Source: CAYFQV01 sp964413635 (GTDB lineage Bacteria > Spirochaetota > Spirochaetia > DSM-27196 > PWMO01). From it: a stretch of DNA of 46,262 nt. Shown here piece by piece: positions 24,190 to 33,595 of this stretch. Every line of letters starts with the position of its first letter. The stretch's first letter is position 1. The DNA lies in NCBI GenBank assembly GCA_964413635.1, contig CAYPTH010000013.1, positions 1 through 46,262 on the forward strand, in the 5' to 3' direction. Position numbers and translations under genes: made by a program. The notes under the pieces were generated by a model. It saw nothing but the letters and a program-made list of their open reading frames with translations, searched no databases and had not been told where the DNA came from.

Positions 24190-27100
24190 TAGCCTTTCTG
24201 CATCTCCAGGATCGCTCCGCCAAAGGTGAATCCGCCGCCGAAGGCGGTGAGCCCGAGGTAGCGGTGATCGTTCTGCTCAGGAAGGATCTCTTCCAAGCAC
24301 AGTGGAATGGTACTCGAGGATGTGTTCCCGTTGTAGCGAATGTTGGAGTACATCTTCTCGCGAGGCGCCTTCATGCGCTGGCGCACCGCGTTGATGATCC
24401 GTTGGTTCGCCTGGTGGGGTACAATGAGGTCGATGTCGTGCTCCGTAATGCCGGCAATCTCGCAGGCCTGTCGCAGACTCAAGATCAAATCGCGGACCGC
24501 CTCAACGAAGACCTTCGGGCCGTTCATCGATATCTTCTCCCCTTCGTCGGAGGGCACTTTGAGGAGCGAGCCATCCTCGCCGCTTGCGCCGAGATAGGGG
24601 CGGTGCAGCTTGGCGCGAATCGGCGCGGAGGCGCGACCCTGCGCGCCGGCTCCCGCTCCGATACCGCGGGCGGTTACCAGCGTGGCGGTTGCGGCGTCAC
24701 CAAAGATCGGCGCCGTCCCGGGATCCGTGGGCTCGATCCGCGGCGACAACGACTCGGTTGTGACGACCAACACGTTCTGCGACGGATTGGTGTAGATCAT
24801 GTCGTAGGCGTTCTGCAAGGCGTAGAGGTAGCCCGTGCACGCGGCGTTCACATCGTAGGCCGGCACCAAGTACTCATCCCCCGCGGCAAGCTCCAGCTGG
24901 ATCAGGGTCGCCATGGACGGCGTGTGAAAGGTCGGAGTCTCGGTGGCCACGATAATCATGTCGATGTCGTCCCGGCTGAGGCTGAGGCCGCTGAGGAGCT
25001 TCCGCGTTGCGGCAACTCCGAGGGACACACCGTTCTCCCCCTCGCCGAACCAGTAGCGGGTCTCGATACCGGTGCGCTTTACGACGTCGTCGGGCTCCCA
25101 GTCGGCGATGCTCGCGACGATCTCCTCATTGGTGACCAGTCGCGAGCCCTTTACGCCGGCTACACCGGCGACGCCAATGGTGAGCTCCTCTGCGCCGGCG
25201 CGTCCGCCGCTTGTGCGGGCCGCCGTGGCGCCGGGCTTTGCGGCGGAATGCGCAACGGTCGCCGCTTCCAGACCGGTAATGATCGGCTCACCCGGCTCTT
25301 CCCTGGTCGGCTGCTTGAGGCTTCCCTCGTTCTCGGACTCCTCGGTCTTCACCTTCACAATGGGTGTGCCGACTTTAACCATGTCGCCTTGACCGACGAG
25401 GAGCTCCAGCACGTTCCCGTCGACGGGTGAGCGCAGCTCAACCGCCGCCTTGTCGGCTTCCAAGTCGGCAATAATCTCGCCGGAGGAGATCTCCTTGCCC
25501 GGCTCGACGTGCCACTCGATGACCGTAATCGACTCATCCGAGGGACTCGAACCGATCGCCTCAACCAGGTAGGTCCCCTTTTGGGCAGCCTCCGGGAGTT
25601 TCCAGTGAATTTCGCCTCCAAGGAGGTCGACGGCGGTCTCGAGGGTGCGCTTGTACGAGGGCAGAACCTCGAGCTGGTTGCCGAAGTTGCAGGGGACGTA
25701 GGTATCGCCGCGGGTGACTCGGCGCATCTCAATGCGGTGGGCGCTTCGCTCACCGACGGTGGCCAGAACTTCCCCGCCCATGCCGGCGGTGTGGTTGTCC
25801 TCGTGGACAACGATCAGGCGGCCCGTCTTCTCGGCACTTCGAACAACTGCATCAACGTCCCAAGGGACAATGCTCCGGAGGTCAATGACCTCGCTCTCTA
25901 CGCCGACAGCCGATAGCGACTCCGCCGCTTTGCTGCAGAGGCCGACCGTATTTCCCCATCCGACAAAGGTGAGATCCGAGCCTTCTCGGACGGTTCGTGC
26001 CTTCCCGATTGGAACGAAGTGCTTCGCCACATCCGGGGAGGTTGCGTTTTCCCTATCGTTGAGTACGCTCTTCGGGTAGAAAAAGAGGGTGGGGCGGCCC
26101 GACTCGAATGCTGCATTGAGCATTCCCGCGGCGTCGCCGGCGGTGGACGGCATAAAGACGTCGACACCCGGGGTGTGTGCGGCAATGGCTTCCATGCTGC
26201 TGGCGTGGAAGGGGCCGAGGCCGGGCTTGTAGGCGCCACAGGTGATCATGACGATGACGGGAACCTCCCATGCGCCGTCGGAGCGCCACCACATGCTGCC
26301 GAGCTCGGAGAAGATCTGATTGTAGGCAATCGGCAGAAAGTCGGCGAATTGCAGGAAGGCCACCGGACGCTTGCCGGCAAGGGCCTGCCCGATCGAGACG
26401 CCGAGGATGCTCGCCTCCGCGAGGGGGGAGTTTTTCACTCGGCCGGGGTAGCGGTCGGTGAGGCCCTTTGTGATGCCGAAGACATCACCCTTCGGGTCCT
26501 CAATGTCCTCGCCGAAGAGCTGTACGCGCTCGTCCTTGTCCAAGCGACTGTTGAGAACCTCGCGAATGGCCTCGAGCATGGTGACGGGCTTTTGCCCGTT
26601 GGCACTGGAGGCCGAACCGCGATACTCGCCGGCCGGATCGTGGAAGCGCGCCTCGAGAGGTTTCACGGCGGTGTGAATGGGTTCTGGGTCGGGGCTTCGT
26701 TGCGCGGCGTATGCGTCGGCGCGAACCTGCTCGCGCACCTCTTTCTCGAGCTCCTGCAATTGACTCTCGGAGACGCCGTTTTCGACGAGGTGCTGCTTCG
26801 CAAAGACCAGCGGGTCACCACCCTGCTTTACCGCCTCGATCTCGTCGGCCGTACGGTACATGCGCTGGTCGTCGGCATTGGTGTGGTTTGAGAGGCGATC
26901 TACCTCGAAGACGACGATCTCGGGGCGGCGGGACTCACGGATGTTCGCCACAACCGTCGAAAGGGCGTCGTAGACCTCCGCGGGCTTTCTGCCGTCCACG
27001 CGGCGGATGGGAAGACCGTAGAACTCTTCGAGCTGTCCCTGAGGCGTGTTATAGAAGGTCTGGTCTTTGGTTTTGGTCGAAATGGCAAAGGCGTTGTCTT

Positions 27101-27629
27101 GCACCATGAAGAGGACCGGTAGTTCCGCCCGAACTGCGTGGGCAATGCCTTCGAGGACCTCGCCTTGCTGTGTCATCCCTTCCCCGAGGCCGCACAGGAC
27201 AATGGGGCGTTCCGGTTTATCCTTCACGACGGAAGCGACGCCGGCGGCCTGAAGAGCGCTGTTGCCGACGGGACCAACCAAACTCAGGACGTTGAGATCC
27301 GGTGCGCTCATGTGCGCGTTCATCTGTCGACCCCGAGAGTGTGATCCGTCTTTGTTGAAGGTGCTCAAGAAGAACTGTTCAATTGCAATCCCCCGCGCCA
27401 GCATGAGCGCCTTGTCTCGGTAGTGGACGTGGAGCCAGTCTTCAGGAATGAGGAAATGGTTCAGGAGGGCGGTCGCTTCGTGACCGGCGCCGGAGACATG
27501 GAAAAACGCCTCCCCACGGCCGGTGAACTCCTGTTCAATGAGGTCAATTTCGCGAGAGGCAACCATGTATCGGTAGCTTTCGAGGAGTGCTGCGGTGGTG
27601 CTTTCTGTCGTCGCCTTGCCGCTTGCCAT
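24189..27629 (-). CDS. Four-domain fusion: 2-oxoacid dehydrogenase E1-alpha + E1-beta + lipoyl domain + ketoacyl-ACP synthase III
   Basis: A single 1146-residue frame. Residues 1-320 are a thiamine-diphosphate E1-alpha; GEG (149-151) to DNAFAIST (178-185) is the ThDP-Mg motif in the branched-chain (GEGA) style. Residues 345-675 are E1-beta (FGEDIEDPKGDVFGITKGL; VHEDNHTAGMGGEV). Residues 695-762 are a lipoyl domain with Lys727 in the DLEADKAAVEL turn. After a disordered linker (763-812), residues 815-1146 are a FabH-type KASIII with the full triad Cys931 (NAACTGY), His1072 (PHQANQR) and Asn1102 (NGNTSSS). GGAGG precedes the ATG at 27629. No E2 acyltransferase or E3 gene is present. I infer that acyl groups formed by E1 go via the lipoyl arm to the KASIII cysteine as primers for fatty acid synthesis. 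Confidence 0.92.
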   Translation of the reverse strand: MASGKATTESTTAALLESYRYMVASREIDLIEQEFTGRGEAFFHVSGAGHEATALLNHFLIPEDWLHVHYRDKALMLARGIAIEQFFLSTFNKDGSHSRGRQMNAHMSAPDLNVLSLVGPVGNSALQAAGVASVVKDKPERPIVLCGLGEGMTQQGEVLEGIAHAVRAELPVLFMVQDNAFAISTKTKDQTFYNTPQGQLEEFYGLPIRRVDGRKPAEVYDALSTVVANIRESRRPEIVVFEVDRLSNHTNADDQRMYRTADEIEAVKQGGDPLVFAKQHLVENGVSESQLQELEKEVREQVRADAYAAQRSPDPEPIHTAVKPLEARFHDPAGEYRGSASSANGQKPVTMLEAIREVLNSRLDKDERVQLFGEDIEDPKGDVFGITKGLTDRYPGRVKNSPLAEASILGVSIGQALAGKRPVAFLQFADFLPIAYNQIFSELGSMWWRSDGAWEVPVIVMITCGAYKPGLGPFHASSMEAIAAHTPGVDVFMPSTAGDAAGMLNAAFESGRPTLFFYPKSVLNDRENATSPDVAKHFVPIGKARTVREGSDLTFVGWGNTVGLCSKAAESLSAVGVESEVIDLRSIVPWDVDAVVRSAEKTGRLIVVHEDNHTAGMGGEVLATVGERSAHRIEMRRVTRGDTYVPCNFGNQLEVLPSYKRTLETAVDLLGGEIHWKLPEAAQKGTYLVEAIGSSPSDESITVIEWHVEPGKEISSGEIIADLEADKAAVELRSPVDGNVLELLVGQGDMVKVGTPIVKVKTEESENEGSLKQPTREEPGEPIITGLEAATVAHSAAKPGATAARTSGGRAGAEELTIGVAGVAGVKGSRLVTNEEIVASIADWEPDDVVKRTGIETRYWFGEGENGVSLGVAATRKLLSGLSLSRDDIDMIIVATETPTFHTPSMATLIQLELAAGDEYLVPAYDVNAACTGYLYALQNAYDMIYTNPSQNVLVVTTESLSPRIEPTDPGTAPIFGDAATATLVTARGIGAGAGAQGRASAPIRAKLHRPYLGASGEDGSLLKVPSDEGEKISMNGPKVFVEAVRDLILSLRQACEIAGITEHDIDLIVPHQANQRIINAVRQRMKAPREKMYSNIRYNGNTSSSTIPLCLEEILPEQNDHRYLGLTAFGGGFTFGGAILEMQKG

Positions 27630-27682
27630 ATGGCCTCCATATTTTGTCCTGGGGTAATCAGTCAGGGACCGATTCAGCGGCC

Positions 27683-27711
27683 ACTATAGCATGAGCCCGT
27701 ATTGAAGTGAA
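27683..27711 (-). promoter_or_regulatory. Promoter of the E1-KASIII fusion operon
   Basis: Minus strand: TTCACT (27711-27706), 17-bp spacer, TATAGT (27688-27683). Start near 27676, leader about 47 nt with GGAGG before the ATG. Its -35 overlaps the -35 of the divergent aconitase promoter. Confidence 0.55.
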
Positions 27712-27730
27712 CAGGCCGACTCACTATGAT
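27702..27730 (+). promoter_or_regulatory. Promoter of the aconitase gene
   Basis: TTGAAG (27702-27707), 17-bp spacer, TATGAT (27725-27730). Start near 27737, leader about 18 nt with AAGGAG before the ATG at 27755. Confidence 0.65.
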
Positions 27731-27754
27731 CCCTGTCGTATAAGGAGTTCTTAC

Positions 27755-30493
27755 ATGGCAACACCCGCACCATCAGATCTGATCCGAGACCTCAAGATAG
27801 GGTCGGACAGTTTTCGTTACTTCAGCCTCCCCGCACTCTCGAAAGGTGGACACGAGCGCGTCTCGCGCCTGCCGTTTTCGATCCGAATACTCCTGGAGTC
27901 GGTCATACGCAACGCAGCCCGCGAAGACGAGCGCGCCGTCACCGCGGACCACGTTGCGGCGCTGGCAAGCTACGATCCCAAGAATCCCGGCACCATTGAG
28001 GTGCCCTTCAAGCCCGCCAGGGTCCTTCTGCAGGATTTCACCGGCGTCCCGTCGGTTGTCGATCTCGCCGCTATGCGCAGCGCGATGGCACGTTTCGGCG
28101 GCAATCCGGCAAAAATCAACCCGCAGCTACCGGTCAATCTCGTCATCGATCACTCCATTCAGGTCGACTTCTTCAACCGCGCGGACGCCCTGCGCCAAAA
28201 CGCCCAACGTGAATTCGAGCGAAACCGAGAGCGCTACGAGTTCCTGAAATGGGGTTCAAAGGCCTTCGAGAACTTCCACGTCGTTCCGCCGGCCAGCGGT
28301 ATCTGCCACCAGGTCAACCTCGAGTATCTGGGGAAGGTGGTGCAGGCTGCCGATGATCCCGGCGCCTCCGGAGTCGGGCCCGCCGGAAGTGGCAAGCTCG
28401 CCTACTTTGATACCCTTGTCGGTACCGACTCACACACGCCCATGATCAACGGCCTGGGCGTTCTCGGCTGGGGTGTCGGGGGCATTGAGGCGGAGGCGGC
28501 AATGCTCGGCCAGCCCATCTTTATGCTTGCCCCTTCCGTTGTGGGGGTGAAGCTCACCGGGCAGCTCCGGCCGGCCATCACCGCCACCGACCTGGTTCTC
28601 ACCATCACCGAGATGCTGCGGAAGCACGGTGTCGTCGGGAAGTTCGTGGAGTTCTTCGGTCCCGGACTCTCCGCCATGTCCGTTCCCGACAGAGCGACGA
28701 TTTCCAACATGGCGCCCGAGTACGGGGCGACGGTTGGGTACTTCCCCGTTGATGATCGAACCCTCGATTACATGTGGTCCACGGGACGGCCTGAAGAGGT
28801 CATTGATCGGGTGAAGGCCTACGCCAAGGCGCAAGAGCTCTTTCGCGACGACGACACGCCCGACCCGGAGTTCGAGGACGTTCTCGAGCTCGACCTGTCC
28901 ACGGTCGAGGCCAGTGTCGCCGGACCGAAGCGGCCGCAGGACCGGATTGCCGTAAGCCGGGTGAAAGAGTCCTGGGAAGCGGCGTTGACTGCACCGGTTG
29001 AGGATCGAGGCTTCGCCGTCCAAGGGGAAGCGGTGAAGAAACGTGTTCCCGTGAGTCTCAACGGTTCCGGTTCTGCCGAGCTCACCCACGGCGATGTGGT
29101 GATTGCCGCCATTACGAGCTGCACGAACACGTCGAATCCTTCGGTGCTCATTGCCGCCGGTCTCCTGGCCAAGCACGCCGTCGAGGCGGGCATTGCGACC
29201 AAGCCCTACGTGAAAACGAGCTTCGCTCCCGGGTCAACGGTGGTCACCGAGTATCTCAAGCGTACGGGTCTCATGGAGTACCTCGAGCAGCTCGGCTACT
29301 ACCTCGTGGGCTACGGCTGCACCACCTGCATTGGGAACAGCGGTCCCCTCCCGGAACCGATTGCAACTGCTATTGAGGACGAGGACCTGGTCGTTGCCGC
29401 AGTTCTCTCGGGCAACCGAAACTTCGAAGGCCGCATCAATCCGCACACGAAGGCGAACTATCTCGCCTCGCCGCCGCTGGTTGTCGCATATGGCCTGGCG
29501 GGTAACGTCGATATCGATCTCGACAAGGAACCGATTGCCACAAATGCCGATGGGAAAGAGATCTACCTCAAGGATCTGTGGCCAAGCGAGGACGAGCTTG
29601 CCTCCTACGTGCAGAAGGCTCTGGACCGGGAGGCCTTCATTCGGAGCTACGCCGGCCTCGAGGACTCAAACGAGACCTGGAACAATATCGATGTCGCCTC
29701 TTCAGACCTCTATCCGTGGCAGGATGACAGCACCTACATTCAGGAGCCTTCCTTCTTCGAGGGGATGAAGCTGGAAACCGAGCCGATCTCCTCCATTGAG
29801 GGGGCCCGCGTCCTGGTCATGGCCGGTGATAGCATTACGACCGATCACATCAGCCCGGCGGGTGCCATTGACCCGAAGTCGCCGGCGGGCCGGTACCTGC
29901 TTTCCAAGGGAGTCGAGAAGAAGGACTTCAACTCCTACGGGAGTCGCCGAGGGAACGATCGCATTATGGCGCGGGGAACCTTCGCAAACATTCGTTTCCG
30001 CAACCACCTCGCGCCGGGTACCGAGGGGAGCTTCACGACCTACCAACCGACCGGCGAGGTCATGAGCATCTTCGACGCGGCACAGAAGTTTAAGGAGAGC
30101 GGTACGCCGACAATCGTGCTTGCCGGCAAGGATTACGGCATGGGCTCGAGCCGCGACTGGGCCGCGAAGGGGCCCTTCCTCCTGGGCATCCGTGCCGCCA
30201 TTGCCGAGTCTTTCGAGCGCATCCACCGGAGCAATCTGGTCGGCATGGGCATTCTTCCGCTGCAGCTCAAGGAAGGGGAGACCGTGAAGAGCCTGGGGCT
30301 CGATGGGAGTGAGACCTTCACCATCCACCTTTCCGATGCTCTCCAGCCGCGACAAACCGTCACGGTGAGCGCGACAGACTCCACCGGGAAGACCACCGAA
30401 TTCGACACGGTGTGTCGTATTGATAGCCCGGTGGAGGTGGAGTACTACCGAAATGGCGGTATTCTCCACACGGTGCTCCGAGATTTCCTGTGA
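27755..30493 (+). CDS. acnA: Aconitate hydratase A (AcnA/IRP type)
   Basis: [4Fe-4S] enzyme of the TCA cycle that isomerises citrate to isocitrate. The 912-residue product has the AcnA/IRP1 length, substrate motif DSHTPMINGLGVLGWGVGG, the three cluster ligands Cys456 (ITSCTNTSNPSV), Cys522 and Cys525 (GCTTCIGNSGP) with the same spacing as E. coli AcnA, and the C-terminal swivel domain with SRRGNDRIMARGTFANIR and YGMGSSRDWAAKGP. The ATG at 27755 follows AAGGAG; upstream in-frame starts fall in the promoter. No citrate synthase or isocitrate dehydrogenase gene is adjacent. Its cluster would come from the Suf system encoded upstream. Confidence 0.97.
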   Translation: MATPAPSDLIRDLKIGSDSFRYFSLPALSKGGHERVSRLPFSIRILLESVIRNAAREDERAVTADHVAALASYDPKNPGTIEVPFKPARVLLQDFTGVPSVVDLAAMRSAMARFGGNPAKINPQLPVNLVIDHSIQVDFFNRADALRQNAQREFERNRERYEFLKWGSKAFENFHVVPPASGICHQVNLEYLGKVVQAADDPGASGVGPAGSGKLAYFDTLVGTDSHTPMINGLGVLGWGVGGIEAEAAMLGQPIFMLAPSVVGVKLTGQLRPAITATDLVLTITEMLRKHGVVGKFVEFFGPGLSAMSVPDRATISNMAPEYGATVGYFPVDDRTLDYMWSTGRPEEVIDRVKAYAKAQELFRDDDTPDPEFEDVLELDLSTVEASVAGPKRPQDRIAVSRVKESWEAALTAPVEDRGFAVQGEAVKKRVPVSLNGSGSAELTHGDVVIAAITSCTNTSNPSVLIAAGLLAKHAVEAGIATKPYVKTSFAPGSTVVTEYLKRTGLMEYLEQLGYYLVGYGCTTCIGNSGPLPEPIATAIEDEDLVVAAVLSGNRNFEGRINPHTKANYLASPPLVVAYGLAGNVDIDLDKEPIATNADGKEIYLKDLWPSEDELASYVQKALDREAFIRSYAGLEDSNETWNNIDVASSDLYPWQDDSTYIQEPSFFEGMKLETEPISSIEGARVLVMAGDSITTDHISPAGAIDPKSPAGRYLLSKGVEKKDFNSYGSRRGNDRIMARGTFANIRFRNHLAPGTEGSFTTYQPTGEVMSIFDAAQKFKESGTPTIVLAGKDYGMGSSRDWAAKGPFLLGIRAAIAESFERIHRSNLVGMGILPLQLKEGETVKSLGLDGSETFTIHLSDALQPRQTVTVSATDSTGKTTEFDTVCRIDSPVEVEYYRNGGILHTVLRDFL

Positions 30494-30531
30494 CGTATCA
30501 GGAAGCCTGTTGACAGGCCTGTGCCTAGGAC

Positions 30532-31374
30532 TCAATCCGCGGCGTGGAGCTCGATCCACGCCGTCGCGACCGCTCGAATCCTCTGTTTGACCCGCTCCGA
30601 GCTTTCCTCCGGAGTGATCTTCCCGCAGAGGGCAATGCACCCGGCGTCGGTGGGCCACTCGAAATGACAGTGGCGGCTAAAGGGGATGCGGAGCGTGATG
30701 GTTAAATCTGAGTCGGGTACCGCGGCGAGCATGTTGTTACCTGCGTTGCAGGGAGATGGATCTCCCGCGAGCAACAGCTTTGGAAGCGACTGAGCGCGGC
30801 CGCTGCGCGCAAGACCATTGGAATCCACCGCATCCAGCCCCAGATAGGCCACTGCTCGAGGGTCCTGTCGTGCAGCGAGGAGGGCGGAAAGGCCCCCGGC
30901 ACTGTGTCCCGCGTAGATGAAACGCTCAGCGATACCGCGCTCTTCGAGAATACGAGCGAGGGCCAGCATGTCCTCTGCGTTGCGGTCGTGGTGCCCGTTC
31001 AATAGCGTCGAGTTGCACAAGCTCGGTATAGCGACGGTAATGCCCCGTGAAGCCCAGAGGCGCGCCCACCCGCGGGTGTTGGAGCGATCTCGCGTGAATC
31101 CGTGGCCGAGTATCACCGCGACGTGCGAGTCGGCCGGTTCGGGACGGTAGAGCTCGAACTGCACCGTGCAGCCGTACTCAGAGGTGAATTGCGACAGGTC
31201 GACGGTGTAGTGCACCGAACCGCCTGTGGCATATGCTGCCACCTCCTCGGCTAAGGGGGCGGGGCGAAGCTCCTTCGGAACATGTTCAGGGGCATTGGCA
31301 CAGGAGCCGACAAGGAGCGCCGTCACGGCGAGGTTGACGCCGCATTGGAGTCGATGTGTGAAACTGCCTTGCAT
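30532..31374 (-). CDS. Lipoprotein alpha/beta hydrolase
   Basis: Exported esterase-like enzyme of 280 residues. The signal peptide ends in LVGSC, so Cys25 is probably the lipidated residue. The hydrolase core shows the oxyanion-hole HGF (91-93), the nucleophile elbow GHSAGG with Ser158, an Asp-rich strand (LGLDAVDSNG) and a possible histidine in RHCHFEW. The fold resembles chlorophyllase/dienelactone-hydrolase relatives with six or more cysteines that could form disulfides. AGGAT lies 7 nt before the ATG. The substrate is unknown. The gene converges on acnA with a 38-bp gap and no clear terminator. Confidence 0.82.
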   Translation of the reverse strand: MQGSFTHRLQCGVNLAVTALLVGSCANAPEHVPKELRPAPLAEEVAAYATGGSVHYTVDLSQFTSEYGCTVQFELYRPEPADSHVAVILGHGFTRDRSNTRGWARLWASRGITVAIPSLCNSTLLNGHHDRNAEDMLALARILEERGIAERFIYAGHSAGGLSALLAARQDPRAVAYLGLDAVDSNGLARSGRAQSLPKLLLAGDPSPCNAGNNMLAAVPDSDLTITLRIPFSRHCHFEWPTDAGCIALCGKITPEESSERVKQRIRAVATAWIELHAAD

Positions 31375-31532
31375 GGTGTGATCCTGCGTCTACTGAAGAT
31401 GTGAGTCACCGGCAAGGCGACCCGGATGGGCACCGAGGATTGCGAGTGTCTGTTTCACCCTTCCTCCGCGCGCTTCAATCGCAGCCCCGCTCCCGCTTGC
31501 CGCCGAGGCGCACGAGGACTGCCGCGTACTTG

Positions 31533-32375
31533 TCACGCTTCCTCCGTGAGCTCCTCGGCTGCTTCCTCTTCTTGTGGCGCCGGCTCACGCTCCTTCGCCT
31601 TCTCGATTATTGCGAAGAATCGATCGAGGATCTCAACGTACAAAGGATCGAAGTGCAGTTCAACGGCGACGTGCGCCGTGGCCTGACTGTATTGGCTCAC
31701 GAGCTCAGAGACGGTGCAAGAGATCTTCGCAATGCCGCCATTGAAGTCGAGGCGAAGGGTTCCGGTATCATGCGCTGCAAAATCGATATGGGCCGTATTG
31801 AGACGAAGCTCCGCTCGATCGGTTCCAAGGACCCGTGGGATGGCTGCGTACGTCTTTGAGCGAACCCGGAGCTCGGCATACTTCCGGTACCCGAGGGCTT
31901 GCTGAATCCGCAGGCTCTCCATGGGAATGCGCTGTTCACGGAGCTCGGCGAAACGGGATTGAAGATGCTGCAGGAGTCGGTTGAAGTTCGAGAGCAGCTT
32001 GGGCAGCGACTCCGGCACCTTGGTAAAGCGCATTGCGAAGAGGGTCACATTCTCCCGCCCTTGCACCGCTCCTACCCGGGTGAGCACACCCTCGCTGTGA
32101 AGTTGCGGGGAGACCGAACTACCGCTGGTCGCGAACGCGATCCGAAGAACGCATGCGGCACCGACGTGCTGGGCGAAGAACTTGGTTTCGTCCGGACTCA
32201 ATACCGCGAAGAGCACCGCGTCTCGGGACGAGAGCCGATACGGAGTACATACGAGCTGATGATGCTCGACGAGAAGTCGTGTCTGCGATTTGTCGATTCG
32301 CAGCTTATGGAAGACGTATGGACCGAGCGTCAGGGCAATGCTCTGTGGGTTCGACTCAGATGAATCAGACGCCAT
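31533..32375 (-). CDS. Hypothetical cytoplasmic protein, two beta-rich halves
   Basis: I do not recognise this 280-residue protein. There is no signal peptide or membrane segment. Residues 1-120 and 165-250 alternate short strands, joined by a helical segment (LPKLLSNFNRLLQHLQSRFAELREQR). The C-terminus is Glu-rich (EKAKEREPAPQEEEAAEELTEE). The layout, with an arginine pair before the second half (RFAELREQRIPMESL), recalls PilZ-like c-di-GMP receptors of spirochaetes, but no PilZ motif is convincing. It has no Shine-Dalgarno; a good promoter ends 8 nt before the ATG, and that promoter overlaps the end of neuB. Confidence 0.65.
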   Translation of the reverse strand: MASDSSESNPQSIALTLGPYVFHKLRIDKSQTRLLVEHHQLVCTPYRLSSRDAVLFAVLSPDETKFFAQHVGAACVLRIAFATSGSSVSPQLHSEGVLTRVGAVQGRENVTLFAMRFTKVPESLPKLLSNFNRLLQHLQSRFAELREQRIPMESLRIQQALGYRKYAELRVRSKTYAAIPRVLGTDRAELRLNTAHIDFAAHDTGTLRLDFNGGIAKISCTVSELVSQYSQATAHVAVELHFDPLYVEILDRFFAIIEKAKEREPAPQEEEAAEELTEEA

Positions 32376-32383
32376 GGCTATTC

Positions 32384-32411
32384 ATTGTATCGTCGCAGCC
32401 CCACGCGTCAA
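32384..32411 (-). promoter_or_regulatory. Promoter, leaderless type, overlapping the neuB 3' end
   Basis: Minus strand: TTGACG (32411-32406), 16-bp spacer, TACAAT (32389-32384), eight bases to the ATG at 32375. Both boxes match consensus at five of six positions. Confidence 0.7.
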
Positions 32412-33571
32412 TGCGGTAAAATGTCGTCCCACACGACGCCCTCGCCGGCGGGGATGGCGCGCAGCGTTCGAGCCCCGAGTACTGAGTCCCAGAGAAAAGG
32501 GGAGATTCCGGGCCGCAGCTCTTGCTCGGTTCGCAGGATGGCGCAGTTCTCATTGCTTAGGAGAGACCCTGCTGGAATGCGCTCCACTGCATGGATGGAG
32601 CGGTTCGACCGTCCGTAGATAGCGTGCTCACTCGGCGCGAGGCGCTTCACCCCGTCTCCGCAGATGGACGAGATCCGGTCTCCTCCAAACTCGGATCGAA
32701 GGGATGCAAGAACGGAGTCACCGTTCCCTTCGCCTGTGGCAACGGCGGCAATCCGATTACACAGGCGGCCGAACTCCCGCGGTGTCAGTGCAACTGCGTC
32801 GTCGAGTCCCGCCCCGTCCCGTTCCAGGGTAATGTGCTTCTCGATCATGGAGGCGCCGAGGGCGGTTGCCACCGCTGGAACCACCTCCGCGTCCCGGCTG
32901 TGGTCTGAGACTCCCACCGGGAGGCCAAAGATCTGTCGGAGCGCCGGAATGATGCGCAGATTGTACTCAGCCTCCGGCGCTGGATAGGAGGTAACACAGT
33001 GGAGGAGATGGATCAGACGTCCGCTTGAGGAACCACTCTCCGCCGTCGAGTACCCGACGGCGGTTTCGCGAACTACTGCGAGGGCCGCCTCGATATCGCC
33101 CAAGTTAGCGACGCCCGCGGAGAGTACCACCGGACCATCGAAGGACGCTATCTCCCGCAACAAGGCGACGTGGTTGAGCTCCGGCGAGGCGATCTTCACG
33201 GCCGGAGCGTCGAGGGAGCGCAGTTCCCGGGCGCTGCGCACCCCGAAGGGGGTGGCGAACGGCACGATATCGAGACTACGGGCGTGCTCAAAGAGCGCAG
33301 CCAGAAACTCAATCGCTTGCTCGGATGCTTTCAGGCGCTCGTAGATGGGAATGGACCGGCCGCCCGCTTGGATTGCACCGGCCCGGGGGTGGACAATTTC
33401 ATCCGCGTAGACGTGCTGGAACTTGACGCAGTCCGCTCCCGCATCTTTGGCGGCCTCAATGAGGGCGCGCCCGCGGCCGAGGTCGCCTCGGTGGTCGGTT
33501 CCCGCTTCGGCGACGATTACAGGCCGTCCTGCTGAAGGGCTAAAGGCGTCTCGCTCGTTGCGCGTATCCAT
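32408..33571 (-). CDS. neuB: N-acetylneuraminate/nonulosonic acid synthase (NeuB family)
   Basis: Condenses phosphoenolpyruvate with an N-acetylated hexose to make a nonulosonic acid such as sialic, legionaminic or pseudaminic acid. The 387-residue product has the TIM-barrel opening IVAEAGTDHRGDLGRG, DCVKFQ, FATPFG, VKIASPEL, LHCVTSYPAPEAEYNL, GVSDHS and MIEKHITLERD, then a C-terminal antifreeze-like SAF domain (about 325-387). The ATG at 33571 follows GGAGGG. It is 24 bp downstream of serS and probably co-transcribed. No CMP-transferase or glycosyltransferase gene is adjacent, so the exact sugar and its use (for instance surface or flagellar glycan) are unknown. Confidence 0.9.
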   Translation of the reverse strand: MDTRNERDAFSPSAGRPVIVAEAGTDHRGDLGRGRALIEAAKDAGADCVKFQHVYADEIVHPRAGAIQAGGRSIPIYERLKASEQAIEFLAALFEHARSLDIVPFATPFGVRSARELRSLDAPAVKIASPELNHVALLREIASFDGPVVLSAGVANLGDIEAALAVVRETAVGYSTAESGSSSGRLIHLLHCVTSYPAPEAEYNLRIIPALRQIFGLPVGVSDHSRDAEVVPAVATALGASMIEKHITLERDGAGLDDAVALTPREFGRLCNRIAAVATGEGNGDSVLASLRSEFGGDRISSICGDGVKRLAPSEHAIYGRSNRSIHAVERIPAGSLLSNENCAILRTEQELRPGISPFLWDSVLGARTLRAIPAGEGVVWDDILPH

Positions 33572-33595
33572 TCGAGCGACCCTCCGAACGCGTCC

